A stretch of DNA of 64,000 nucleotides from Ptychodera flava (Eukaryota; Hemichordata; Enteropneusta; Ptychoderidae), in contig NC_091928.1 of NCBI RefSeq assembly GCF_041260155.1, forward strand, positions 28,762,388 to 28,826,387, in the 5' to 3' direction. The stretch's first letter is position 1. Each line of letters begins with the position of its first letter. A program made the translations under genes and the position numbers. The notes beneath the pieces are model-generated. The model ran no database searches and was not told the origin of the DNA. It worked only from the letters and a program-made list of their open reading frames with translations. Below, in pieces: positions 43,607-54,860 of this stretch.

Positions 43607-44935
43607 TTCATGAACCAACAGGTTGCTCCAATTACAGGTTCATTTCATAAAGAAAAGAGAAAAAGTAAAAATGACAAAGAAAACAAGAAAATCTAACACG
43701 ACGAAAATGGACAACGAAAACAAAATATAAACTAAGATAGATTACACCGTGTATAAATCAATCAATAGCTTATGTAAATTGTGTCTAAAAGTAGTAAAAT
43801 CACTAAAAATGTCTACATTTTTTCATTAAATAGTATTAAAAATTTTGGCTCTGTGATAAACTTTTAAAATATTCGTACGATGAAGCAGGTCTAAAAGGAT
43901 GTGTACGACGCAGAGCTATCGGGTATATAAAAATTAATCTGTGTAAGTACATCAGATATGCTGTAATAAAATTTTGCAATAATATTTTGTACAGTACAGG
44001 AATGTAGTATTTAAAAAATGCCCGTCTGCACTCCAATGTGGGCAGCTGAATTTTTTTACAAAGGCTGTTATACATTTCATTAGAATATGGTTATAAGGAT
44101 TAGTGGTAAGGATGTTTTATAAAAAATTTTCTGGGCTCTCTCCGGTTTCACAATCAAGTACCTTTGGAGAGGAGACCAAACTTAAGAACAATTTTCAAGA
44201 TGGCTTATGAGAGAGACGTAAAAGTTATCAACACATTGGTACTATTAAAATGTTTACATGCTCGTTTAACAAATCCAAGCATTTTGAATGCCTTGGTTAC
44301 AATATGATTGATATGTATGCCCAAGAAGACACCGAGATCCTTCGCACAATGTGTTATGGCTGTGCGCTTAATTGTTGAATCTATATGGAAAGGTGATGGC
44401 AGTCCGTTTCGTTGTAAAAATATCACAGAGCATTTCGCATAATAAAGTGTTAATTTCCAATTGTCTGTCCACTTAACAACACGGGTGATGTCACGTTGCA
44501 AATAAACACAATTATGATTTATCTTTCACATGCATGAAAACTTTTGAGTCATCAGCATATAGTGATAGTGTTGAATGGTTGAGACACTCTGACATATCGT
44601 TTACATAGAGTGTAAATAACAGAGGGCCTAAAATGGACCCTTGAGGTACACCAGAAGTGACATGTCCAAAGTTGACAATTCCCCATCAATAAAAACTCTT
44701 TGTAATCTATTATGTAGGTATGATGAAAGCCAGCTTGACAAATCCCCCAATGCCATGAGACTTAATTTTGTTGAGTAAAAGTACATGGTTTACTGAATCC
44801 GAAGGCTTTCGAAAAATCTAAATAAATAGAGTCACCCTGGCCGCCTTTGTCAACTATAGAAGTAATGTATTCGGTGTAAGCTATTGAATTAGTTGTGGAT
44901 AACAACAAATCAAAGTCTACACTTTACGAAAAACA
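43535..44935 (-). mobile_element. 5'-truncated LINE (CR1/L2/Jockey-like RT fragment)
   Basis: Minus-strand frames read LDFSKAFDSVNHVLL, PQGSILGPLLFTLYVND, STLSLYADDSKVF and then DITRVVKWTDNWKLTLYYAK..KDLGVFLGI and a C-terminal ..RRAFFKYYIPVLYKI segment. These are canonical LINE RT motifs (including the YADD box) in the expected order, spread over several frames. The tail at the low-coordinate end is (TAAA/TGAA)n on the minus strand (43535..43606). The beta-F flank near 55440 lacks it, so it inserted after the E/F duplication. Confidence 0.8.
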
Positions 44936-46090
44936 TACATTACACCAACCATGTAGTCGCAAGCACGAGATACATATGTATACATGCTCTTCAAGTCTCT
45001 GATTGTTGAAAAACACTTTTGTATGTGTACATAGCTGATATCGATATATTTTGGTACAGAAACGTCTGGAAAGAGAACCTTTGATATGTATAAATATGAA
45101 TAAGAAATCTATCTTACAGTCTGGCCAATGCACAGCAGAGAAAGGAACTCGGGGTATAGAAAAGTTCAGGGAGTATGCGCCTCGAAAGTGAAAGACTTAA
45201 ACTTTTGCGCAAAATTTCCTCAAGGAATATTTCAACCTTTCTCTTTTAAAATCAAAAATACAAATCGGGGTTCACCGTGCAAATTTTTGTAATAGAGAAA
45301 AATTTCCGAATATTTACCGATGTTTGAAATTCAAAATGGCCGCCTTCCCCTCGTTAACCGTACGGAGAAAAATGAAATTGTCGTTTCCCGAAAAAAAGGC
45401 GATGAAAAGTTTTCTTACACCATGAGCTTTAAAATGAACCCCACCAGTGGTAGATCGGAAAAAAAACTATAAAAGTTTTAGAGTCCAAATATCTGCTCAT
45501 TCTACATCATCTTACAATCTGCATCTTACGAAAACTGCGAAAATAGAGCAATCGACAACTCATAGGCTTGGGATGTTTATCCGAAAACATTTAAAGGTAA
45601 TGTCACCGTAATGTATTTCCCTCGTATTTAATAAAAGGTACATTAGATGTACCTTTGACTATTTTCAACTTTGGTGGAGGGACTGTGTTTCAATGTATCA
45701 ACTACAGAATTTTACTATAATCCGATCATCATGACCAATGCCCGGTGTCCTGCTTGCCAACACAGCCTGTGTCTGTGAAATGACCATTGTTATTATTGAT
45801 AAATGTATTCTAGTCCGGACCTGAATACAAAATTTAAACAATAACAATGCAGATTATACTCATATAGGGTATATTTATGAGCCAAATATTAGGAATTTCT
45901 CCATGGTTAAGGGATTCAAAGCAGAAACTGCAGATGATACACTGAACAAACAAAATTTTAAAATGACCAAAGTTACAGCTAATGGATCTTTAAGTAGTAA
46001 TTGTCATTGACAGCTGAAAGAGTTAAAAATGCTAGAAAATAATGTGAAATGAATTAAAACAACCTGGGAATAACAAATCCAGGGAATCAT
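44936..46090. other. 3' flank of beta-E
   Basis: Homologous to 55480..56010 downstream of beta-F (GATATATTTTGG.ACAG, CATAGGCTTGG.AT.TTTATCC, GGTAATGTCACCGT). Copy 2 of dispersed repeat X lies at 45220..45440. There is no gene. Confidence 0.5.
45220..45440. repeat. Dispersed repeat X, copy 2
   Basis: CCTCAAGGAATATTTCAACC ... TCGGGGTTCACCGTGCAAAT ... GAAATTCAAAATGGCCGCC. Compare 62220..62470. Confidence 0.6.
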
Positions 46091-46441
46091 TAAAGCCCCA
46101 GTGCTGCTAACTTTCGATGGTTTTTTTCATTATTTTTATTCTAAAATCAATTGCAACTTCTTATTCTACTCCCCAAAGAATGTTGAAACACCCACTATTT
46201 AGCTTGTCAATTTAGCGTCCATATGTGTGAAATGCATGAATATTGTTTACATTTGAATTTTAGTCCGGACAATAAGTCGGTTTTCAACAATAACAATGCA
46301 CTTTACAACCATAGGGGCTGAGTTGACAAGCTGGATACTGTGTATATCAACATTCTTTGGGGAGAAGAACAAGGAATTAGGTTCACATTCAAAATAAAAA
46401 TGGTAAAATTATCATCTAAAGTTAGCAGCACTGGGGCTTTA
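46091..46441. mobile_element. TA-flanked palindromic MITE just below beta-E
   Basis: The ends TAAAGCCCCAGTGCTGCTAA and TTAGCAGCACTGGGGCTTTA are exact inverted repeats, flanked by TA (mariner type). Inner parts (CCCCAAAGAATGTTGA / TCAACATTCTTTGGGG, GCTTGTC / GACAAGC) are inverted as well, so much of the element can fold back. It starts 39 bp after the beta-E stop codon. Confidence 0.85.
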
Positions 46442-46479
46442 AGTAGGGGGTGATATTACAAATCAGAGTTTTCTTAGTT

Positions 46480-49400
46480 TTAATTCTTTGTGCAATAATA
46501 AGCTGTGTTCAAAGTATCGACTTCTTCACTGCGGAAGCATTTTAAACCTGCTTCTGCAAGCATTTCCAGTGCACGTTCATTCCCCCACATCGCTCCCAGT
46601 GCCATACTTTCACCATTACCCGCCAGGGACATTGGCAAACAGCGGAACAGACTAGCCCCGTACATGTGACGTGCCGATGGGATGTCCACATTTTTTGCAG
46701 GTTTGCCATGTGCAGTGATTTCGACCATTACGAAGTACCCTTCGTCCTTGAGAATATTTTTCACTCCTTTCAAGAACAGATCGGGTCTTTGTAAGTCGTG
46801 GACCAAATCTCTGCAGTAGACAATATCAAATTTGGATCGCCAGTCTTGTTGTTCGACCGACTCTAATGCGTCACCGAGGTGAAAGGTTACATTCTTCAGC
46901 TGCATAGATTCTCTTCTACATTTGGCTGTTTCGATACAGTTCTCCGACACATCAATGCCATGGAATTGACTCTTCGGGAAATCACGTGCCATGAAGGAAA
47001 GGGGAGCGCCTCTGCCACAACCAATGTCACAGACGATTGATGACATCTCTGAAAATGTACAGAATAATACATCGTTGAAGATCCTTGTAACAAACCGTAC
47101 CCCTGGTAGCTATATTGGATCATTTATCCAAAGATGAAATATGTGCGGATTATTGTACTAAGACGCAAAGGCAACGTCACTAAATTGTGTACAATTGCAC
47201 AGAAATCAGTCTGTAATGCAGGAAGTCTTAATGTAATTGGTGGCTATACGTAGGTTGTTGATAACAATAAATGACTCATCGATTGCTCAGAAAGATGTCC
47301 TTGGATTCTAGCCATTTTCTACACACACCCACTCCTTCCAACATCAAAAGTTCCCACAGCTGAACTTTCTGAAACACCAAAGAGGCATTTGCCATAGTGA
47401 GGTGTTGTTAAATATTTGATACAATTGACTTCCGTGTTTACATCGACTTTTATTCCAATTACGTATACTCTTTTTAGTTTATTTTTTCATTGAACTTTAT
47501 ATCGTCATATGATTAACTGTGGACACTAAAAACTGATATTAATTAATATCAGCATTCTATACTTTTGCATACTCTTATTTCATTTTTACAGCAAAATCAC
47601 GGTTTAAAGAAGTATTTCAATGTTCAATTACATGCCATATGAAAGACTAATACTTGCTACATTCGCAGTCACTTTTGGGTCTCGTTTACACTGTATTTAA
47701 ATCTCTCGCCTCTCGGTCAAAATCGGACTTGTTTTAGATCAACTGGGCCAATGGTGGACACAAAGCCTTTGGCCTATTAGGTAAAATTTTAGATTATCAT
47801 GTCTTTGCCGATTAATAGCAAGTTTCCCATCGATAAGCATGCAGCGCTTCTGTGAAAGCCCTGGTCGTGCAGTTTTCATTTAAGTTCACGCGATCTTCGT
47901 CGTGCCTTGTTTCTGGTTGAATGAACAAGCCGTTTGCGTGGTATGCAGAGAGCGTTTTCCAAATTCAAATCCCACAAATTCTCATCACTGTAAACCAGAA
48001 CGCAGAGGCTGTCATTAAGAAGGAGTTTCCTAAAACGATCATTTTTGTGCCGTATTGTGAAAGAATGCATAAGGGTTGGTTTATCATATCAATAATGGGT
48101 ACTACTATTAAACACGGCAGAATAAAATGTCAAAACTTATACGACGCTTACAGTCTGCATTCATATTTACATTCACATTTAGAGCTGAGTCGCTCAAAAA
48201 TTTGTTGTATGCTAATTTACTCACACATTCCTTGTACAGGTGTGTTAGCAAACAGCAACACACCTCTTGATGGGTATAATAATAAGATGACACAACTTAG
48301 TTCGATCTCAGAGAAACATAGATAGAGTGGCAACGGGTATTGTTTAAGGCGTGAAGCGGTTACGTAACCCATCCATGTTCGCCTCCCCTCAGGTTGCTCT
48401 CGCCTCTCTTTTCCGAAGAGTGCCGACCATGAATCCTTCTGTAATTTTCGGATTTTCGCCAATCGTTAAGCGAAAGTATGTTCGGCAAAGTTTGTGTTGT
48501 TGTTGTCGTGTGGTGCTGAGCAGAATTGACGTGCTGGCGAAAACGGGAGTGTTTTGAGCTTCAGAAAAGTGAGTTTTACTGTTTTAAAATTCCCCTCATA
48601 TTTTATGAATATATAATGAGTGTGTTTGAACCAAATTTGAAAGTCTTTTATCGATTCTGTCTGGTTTTACTCAATGGTTTACGGTCAGTCATACTGTCTT
48701 TTACACGTGCGTCAAGGAAGGACATGTTTATGAAACTGCTGGCGTGTTATGTTTTGATTGGCGTGAAGCAGTGTTTCTGGCCTGAGAGCTCACAAAGTAA
48801 CTATGGTTGCTACGCGACTGGCAGTACGATGCCATCTCGTCGTATTTTTCGCATAATCTCGTGTAATTATCAACCACAATACAAACAAAGCCTCCAAAAA
48901 GTTTAACACCTTTGAAGCTCATTTTAATATGAAAAGCCAATAGTCTACCGAGACGACCATGGAACAAAAGGCATGCAAGTGTTGCCACTCTGTCTATGTT
49001 TCTCTGTGGTTCGATGCTGAAATTTTGAACGTTGCTGCCAAAAGGCTTAAATGTTGCATGATGTCATCAATATCCCAGTTGTATTAACGATGTTTTTATG
49101 CGTCTTCTCATATCCCTTTGAATTCCGAAATATCTACATTACGACAACTGACATGGTAAAGGTTGACATTTGAGAGCGCTCACCTAGTAGTCGTTTGATC
49201 TGCTCCACGTTGGTGACATCTTTGGGAGGTTTACTGCCCAGACATCTCATAGTAAGTGCATCGATATAAGGTGGGTCCAAGGTATATTTCAAATACGAGA
49301 TACCTGAAACAGAAGTTACTAAGGTGGTAAAGAACGATTCCATGCGTTTTAGAAATCGATTCCGCACAGAGATTGGTAGGCTGGTCGAGGTTAGTGCCAC

Positions 49401-49595
49401 TTAAAAGCATACATTCATTATATTACTTAAATCACTTAAATATTGCGTGTTGTATTTAAACCATTCTTTTCAAAAATAACCACGACATCAAGTGAACTCT
49501 TGCGATGTCAATTTCTCTCCTGGTTAATTTTGTTATAACCTTATTATTGTTTCCATTCGTAATGCATTTTAGAAGGCATTTTTAATTTACCAATA

Positions 49596-49628
<33 letters not shown>

Positions 49629-49816
49629 TGTATGTATGTATGTATGTATGTATGTATGTATGTATGTATGTATGTATGTATGTATGTATGTATGTATGTA
49701 TGTATGTATGTATGTATGTATGTATGTATGTATGTATGTATGTATGTATGCATGCATGCATGCATGTATCTATGTATGTCGTTGTCTGTCTGTCTCTGTT
49801 TCTATTCATCCATCTC

Positions 49817-49904
<88 letters not shown>

Positions 49905-49934
49905 AAAATCCATCTATCTATCTATGCATCTATC

Positions 49935-49994
<60 letters not shown>

Positions 49995-49995
49995 G

Positions 49996-50079
<84 letters not shown>

Positions 50080-50108
50080 GTAAAAATCCATCTATCTATC
50101 TATGCATC

Positions 50109-50139
<31 letters not shown>

Positions 50140-50140
50140 G

Positions 50141-50183
<43 letters not shown>

Positions 50184-52373
50184 GTCTATCTATTAATCCA
50201 TCCATCCATCCATCCATCCAATCAACCATACATTCATCCATCCAAGCATCCTTCCTTCCATGCGCGCATCGAAGTATGCCCTACCATTGGGTCCTTCCTT
50301 CTTGAAGCACTCCACAAGATCTTTATAGACTTCACACATCACGGGTATTCCTTCACAGATTTTCGCCAACATGCCTCTTGATTCTGTTGTGCAGAGGGTA
50401 TTATATCTGCTAGCAGGTAGATAGAAAGTGTCCCTCTCTGAGTCAGCTTCCACTATCCTTGCAACCACCATTGCTCCAAGCCATTCACGGACATACCTGA
50501 TCGTAGAATAAATACCTTTTTAATTTACATAACATGAAAAATAGCACATCGATAATTTTGTTACGTGTTTGATCAAATAAGGTAGGTGATGCAATGAGGT
50601 ACTTTTTGTTAGAATTAACAAATTTCCATAACTTGTAATCTTACAAATCTTGCTGGGTTACTACTGATCAGAACAAAATGATAAAAATGTGTCATAAGTC
50701 TTTTTGATTAAACTCGAAATTCCGTCTTCTATAAACTAAGAAGAGAGAACCTTGCTGATTAAAAAGGTTTAAGGGCTCTGAGTTTCGAATCGGGTACAAG
50801 TGTACCACGGACAGTTTGAACTACGACCCATTAACTATGCAATAATCCATTAAATTACAATCAAAAGTCTACATTTTTTGACAAATACCAATGGAAAAAA
50901 GTGTACATCTTCCACTAAGTTGTGTATCAAAAGTTTACATCATATAGTTACAAGACTTGTGAAGACAGAATGAAGCAAGGAGCTTTTTGATTTGTTGTCA
51001 ACTGCAGGAACGAGTCAAGGTTTGAAGAAGTTTGTTGAGAAACTCCCTCATCTGATGTTGAAATTGTCAATTCAGTTCAATGTTTTTTACGTTAGTAAAA
51101 TAGATTGGTAGTGATAACACTGGTTCTCGCAATGACATTGTTTCATCGATCGGCTGTCCACTGGTCGTGATTGTCTTGTTTAAACTTGAAAGTTTGACCA
51201 TGTGTAGGCGAGTTGGTGGCCTTGGTTGCATCCCTTGTATAAATGTAGGAAGCAGTCTAACTTTGGGCCGTGCATTCAGCCTTACAGCCATAAAAACCTG
51301 TTTATTATTATAGCATTCCTATACACATATTTGCTTTGACATTGATATAATCTAAACAATAGAAACAACATATTTCGTTTCCCTCAATTTCTATCAGCAA
51401 ATACTAGTAACAACACAAAAAAGGAGAACAACGAGATTACTAAGTTCCCTGTGGTCCCACTGTACTGTACCTCCCTTAAGAGAATATTTCAGGGGAAAGT
51501 AGACTGATAAACCTCTTTCAAAAAAGTTTGTAATAGACATGGATATGCAGTGGAGAAATAGCATTCATAACTATAACTTAATTCGGTGTTACATGGAGTT
51601 GCCTCGCTCGTAGACTGTCAATTTTGGTCAAATTCTGATAGGTGTGTTTACCCATCCCAGGTACCTGAAAGACTACTTATTGTTGATGGTTCAGGATGGC
51701 CAATTTAATGTCCAATAAATTTCTCAAGGGTCTGGTAATGTTTTCACCTTGAATGGGTTATATTGATAGACATTTTTAATCTGTAAAATTTCTGTAAACC
51801 ATTACAGACTCTCCAGTGACACACATGTGCTGGTCGCTTATACATGAAGGGACTGTGACCTGTGACCTAAGCGATGCTCGAAGCGCCTGTGACCTAGATA
51901 CTTCTTACAAAAAGACAACCTTTGTACGTGCAGGCCCAAGGCGTTCCTGTAAAGCGTTCAAAGTTAAGCAGTCATTGTATTTCTGTTCTGACGGCCATTA
52001 CCTGACATCCTGTTTTTTATCATTCAATATTCAGCTTTACTCTTTTAAAAGCAGGGAACTTGCGCTATTTTATCAAAGTCTGATAGTTTGGCCTAACAAA
52101 TCAGAGAATACGGCACGACTGACACCAAAATTATTGTACATTTGAAGAAATATGCACAATAAGTCCTATTCATCTGTTCGATACCGACCTTTCTTTTAGT
52201 CCAGCCGCATCTGCAATTTCCTGGGACGTCTTGGCCTCACCAAGTGCCGCCATCGTATTGAACAGACCCGTAGCCGATCCTATGGCTACGCTGAGAGCAG
52301 TGTAACCTGATTGGGCCACTCCATTTAAACGTTCCTCAAAATCTTCTTCGTGCTCACCTTTTCTGTCTGCCAT
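46480..52373 (-). CDS. Rv2258c-like SAM-dependent methyltransferase beta-E (intact, 361 aa)
   Basis: Exons are 52189..52373, 50285..50496, 49184..49303 and 46480..47048 (1086 nt, phases 2, 1 and 1). The N-terminus [33 protein letters not shown] begins the winged-helix part; an upstream in-frame Met at 52421 was not used because paralogs start at MADR/MAER. Exon 2 ends [10 protein letters not shown] at donor GTAGGG. Exon 3 is [25 protein letters not shown]. Exon 4 has motif [29 protein letters not shown] and ends YYCTKN. The protein is soluble by sequence, with substrate unknown. The exon 2 donor abuts a long tetranucleotide microsatellite. Intron 3 carries an inverted hAT-type MITE. A palindromic MITE sits in the presumed 3'UTR. 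Confidence 0.87.
48307..49008 (-). mobile_element. hAT-type MITE, copy 2, inverted relative to copy 1
   Basis: Nearly identical to 42150..42850 but in opposite orientation, in intron 3 of beta-E. Termini are CTCAGAGAAACATAGATAGA.. and ..TGTCTATGTTTCTCTGTG. The flanks share GTTCGAT (7 bp of a probable 8-bp duplication). Confidence 0.85.
49597..50225. repeat. Compound tetranucleotide microsatellite (TATG)n(TATC)n(ATCC)n
   Basis: About 170 bp of TATG, a short linker with TGTC units, about 380 bp of TATC with rare interruptions (AAAATCC spacer twice), then ATCC units. It ends about 60 bp from the exon 2 donor of beta-E. All ORFs read through it are low-complexity artefacts. Confidence 0.95.
51480..52188 (-). 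other. Exon-1-proximal part of intron 1 of beta-E
   Basis: Homologous to 23900..24625 and to 63100..63609. It includes the retroelement 3' tail at about 51640..51770 and the GCGCCTGTGACCTAGATA region. Confidence 0.55.
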
Positions 52374-53425
52374 GCTTCTGAGGGTTAACCGCAAAGCATC
52401 ATGGTAGATTCGCCGTATCATCAGTACAGAGGGCTGTATTTAGTAATTGCTAATGTGTAGAGCCCGAAGGGACGCTCGGTCTCCGATTTAGGTACAGGTG
52501 CACCCTTGAGATTCCAAACTGCAAAGCAAATACTCTTCAATTTTCCTTATAATTTCGGTCAAATGTCCACACTCTTAGGCTGATGCTTTTAGGTCACAAT
52601 TCCACGTTTTCTACAAGAAGACAGGCAAATGTGCTTACTTGACATCACACTTCGTGCTGGACTGAAAAAAGGACGTCAAATGTGTATGTTACTCTGCCAA
52701 CATTTTATTAAACAAAGTCTACATGGGATCAAAACCGTACTATTTATGTGTCTACCCTTCTTATGCCAGTGCAACCCTACGAGTTTTGATTTTCCCTTGT
52801 ATAACACATCCTGTGTAGGATCGGGCAGTATAAGTTTTATTACACGCAATGTTGTTTTATTCAATGTAGGGCAACTGAACTTCATTACAGTGCAAGTATA
52901 AAATGCTATTATAGTTCACTAATAAGTCTACCTCTGATATTTTTTTCATATTTGATGGTGTTGGAAATCAATGATTAACATAACGTTAACACTCTAACCG
53001 AAACGATAGCTGCGAAACATTCTTTCATATGAAACCCCAAAAATTGTCACCGAACATGTATGATAGTATTGTCATGTGAATGTATAATTCGCCTCTCAGT
53101 GTTTCTCTCCTAACTCACATGCTGTTGTTTTGTTACCTTTTCTGTTGGCTCGCCACACCTACCCATTGGCAAACCTGTATATTTCTGATAATAGAACTTG
53201 ACATATTTGTACTATATGCCATTGTTGGTCTACATAGATAACGGTTTTACTGAAAGGTCACACTCCTTTGGGCTGAATGTATACAAGTTCATGAATCATT
53301 AGTCTTAATTGCATTTTTATTACTAGACGAAATAAAATGTTGTGCATCAGACCTCTACTGTTTAGATGAAGGATTTGGAAATATGAATAGCTCCCCTTCT
53401 CACAATCAATTATTACTGATCAGCT
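52374..53425. other. Upstream region of beta-E
   Basis: The first 130 bp include the conserved CGCTCGGTCTCCGATTTAGG block (52473..52495). Beyond that no feature or gene is seen. Confidence 0.4.
52473..52495 (-). promoter_or_regulatory. Conserved block upstream of beta-E start
   Basis: Matches 24873..24895 exactly over CGCTCGGTCTCCGATTTAGG and continues as GTAC.GGTGCAC. It lies 100 bp above the start codon. Confidence 0.45.
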
Positions 53426-54130
53426 CAAGTAAGTTAATGCATGGGTGTTTGTACCCATCAAGCCAAGAGTAAGAAAATGGTCAATTATCTTTAAAAACCA
53501 CCAGATTTGATTGATATTTGGCCTACTTATTGGAATTATTAAATTCTTTAAAAAAATGTCTGCCTAAATCTTGACGAGTTGAGTCACGTGACCAAATCTG
53601 ATATTTTCCCGCCAAAATTTACGTCTTTATTAATTTTAATATTCCAACCGTAACCCGTTATATTTTCTTGATTTTCTCTGCACTTTTGAAAACAACATCT
53701 ATCATACCTTTCAAAAATACATGGCACTCATGAAAGTTTATATATACTTCTTTCTGACATTCAAAACATTCATGTAAAACGTCAAAATATTGTATGTTGT
53801 TTTTTTGTTAAGAAATGTTATTCAAAATTCAATAATTTTGCATCTGCCAGTAGTTTTAACGCAAGTTTCCATCCCATTTTACATTAATTGGTAATAATAT
53901 GTTTAGCGGTTGGAATGTTCAGTTATTTGCAATATACATTTTGGCGGGAAAATAACAGATTTCGGTCACGTGACCTGACTTAGGTAATATATTATGTTAA
54001 ATTTCAACTTAATCAAATGCCAAACATATTTTTGGAAATTTTCACAATTTTCTGACCAGGTCTGATTAAAAAGTATGTTCAAACTGATTTCACATGTAAG
54101 TAAGCCTAAGCCCATGCATTAACATACTTG
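53426..54130. mobile_element. Long-terminal-inverted-repeat MITE (about 705 bp)
   Basis: The ends CAAGTAAGTTAATGCATGGG and the complement of CAAGTATGTTAATGCATGGG are inverted. Further matched pairs inside (TTGATTGATATTTGGC; GTCACGTGACC; TTTTCCCGCCAAAAT) show arms of about 200 bp, each with a CACGTG E-box. There is no ORF and no clear target duplication. Confidence 0.7.
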
Positions 54131-54299
54131 TAGGTGTCTAAATATGATGGATTACTGACCAACTGAGGGTACATATGACCTGAATTTGCTGGACCATGAC
54201 GCTACTTCCAAATTTGGTATACTCTTCGTCACAATTTATGAAGGACCTAACATTTCTGCCAAATGCAATGGTTCGTGGATTTAATTGTATGTCTGAGCT

Positions 54300-54860
54300 T
54301 GAGACGCTCACTAATCACTAATCTCTTCTCTCTGCATTCCTCGCTACTTGGTCTTGGACTGCTGTTGCTGCGTTTGCTGGAAGATAACGACGTTGTTGAC
54401 CTCGGTGTCAATACTGAAGCCCTGGTGAGCAAAGTACAGACTGTGTGTCGAAAGAAAAGTACGTGGTATACACTTGGCCAGTTGCACCTGAACAGAGATA
54501 GTGTCTACATACAATAGAACTACCGTACAGGGCCTCTTGGACTAATTGGTGCCAGGACGAAGAACTGTGCATACGTGTTACAGCACATGACCTGAACGGG
54601 ATCTGCATTGAAGTTGCGGGATTAAGGGGTTGTGAGCTCTGCGTATAAGTCGACACACGTACGGCAATGACAGACGCTTACTTAATCCAGGTTACTTTAG
54701 GTATAAATGCTGGCTTGAAAATTTTCCCATCTCCCCTATTAGCACAGAAGTTAGATAAGTTTTACCTAACTATTATTTTGTCAATTAATATTTATTTCAT
54801 AGTAGTAGAATAAGCCATACATCTTCTAAACTGAAAAATATCGCTCTCTTCTGGAGAGGA
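54300..54860. repeat. Duplicated beta upstream block (partner of 25010..25550)
   Basis: Contains GCTGCGTTTGCTGGAAG, CGAAAGAAAAGTACGTGGT and CTTCTAAACTGAAAAA in the same order as the partner, but without its inverted duplication. Short ORFs here are not supported as genes. Confidence 0.6.

Noticed and set aside
49604-50381. Long open frames through the TATG/TATC array
   Set aside because: They encode only MYVC / SIYL periodic repeats of the microsatellite and change with repeat number; not genes.
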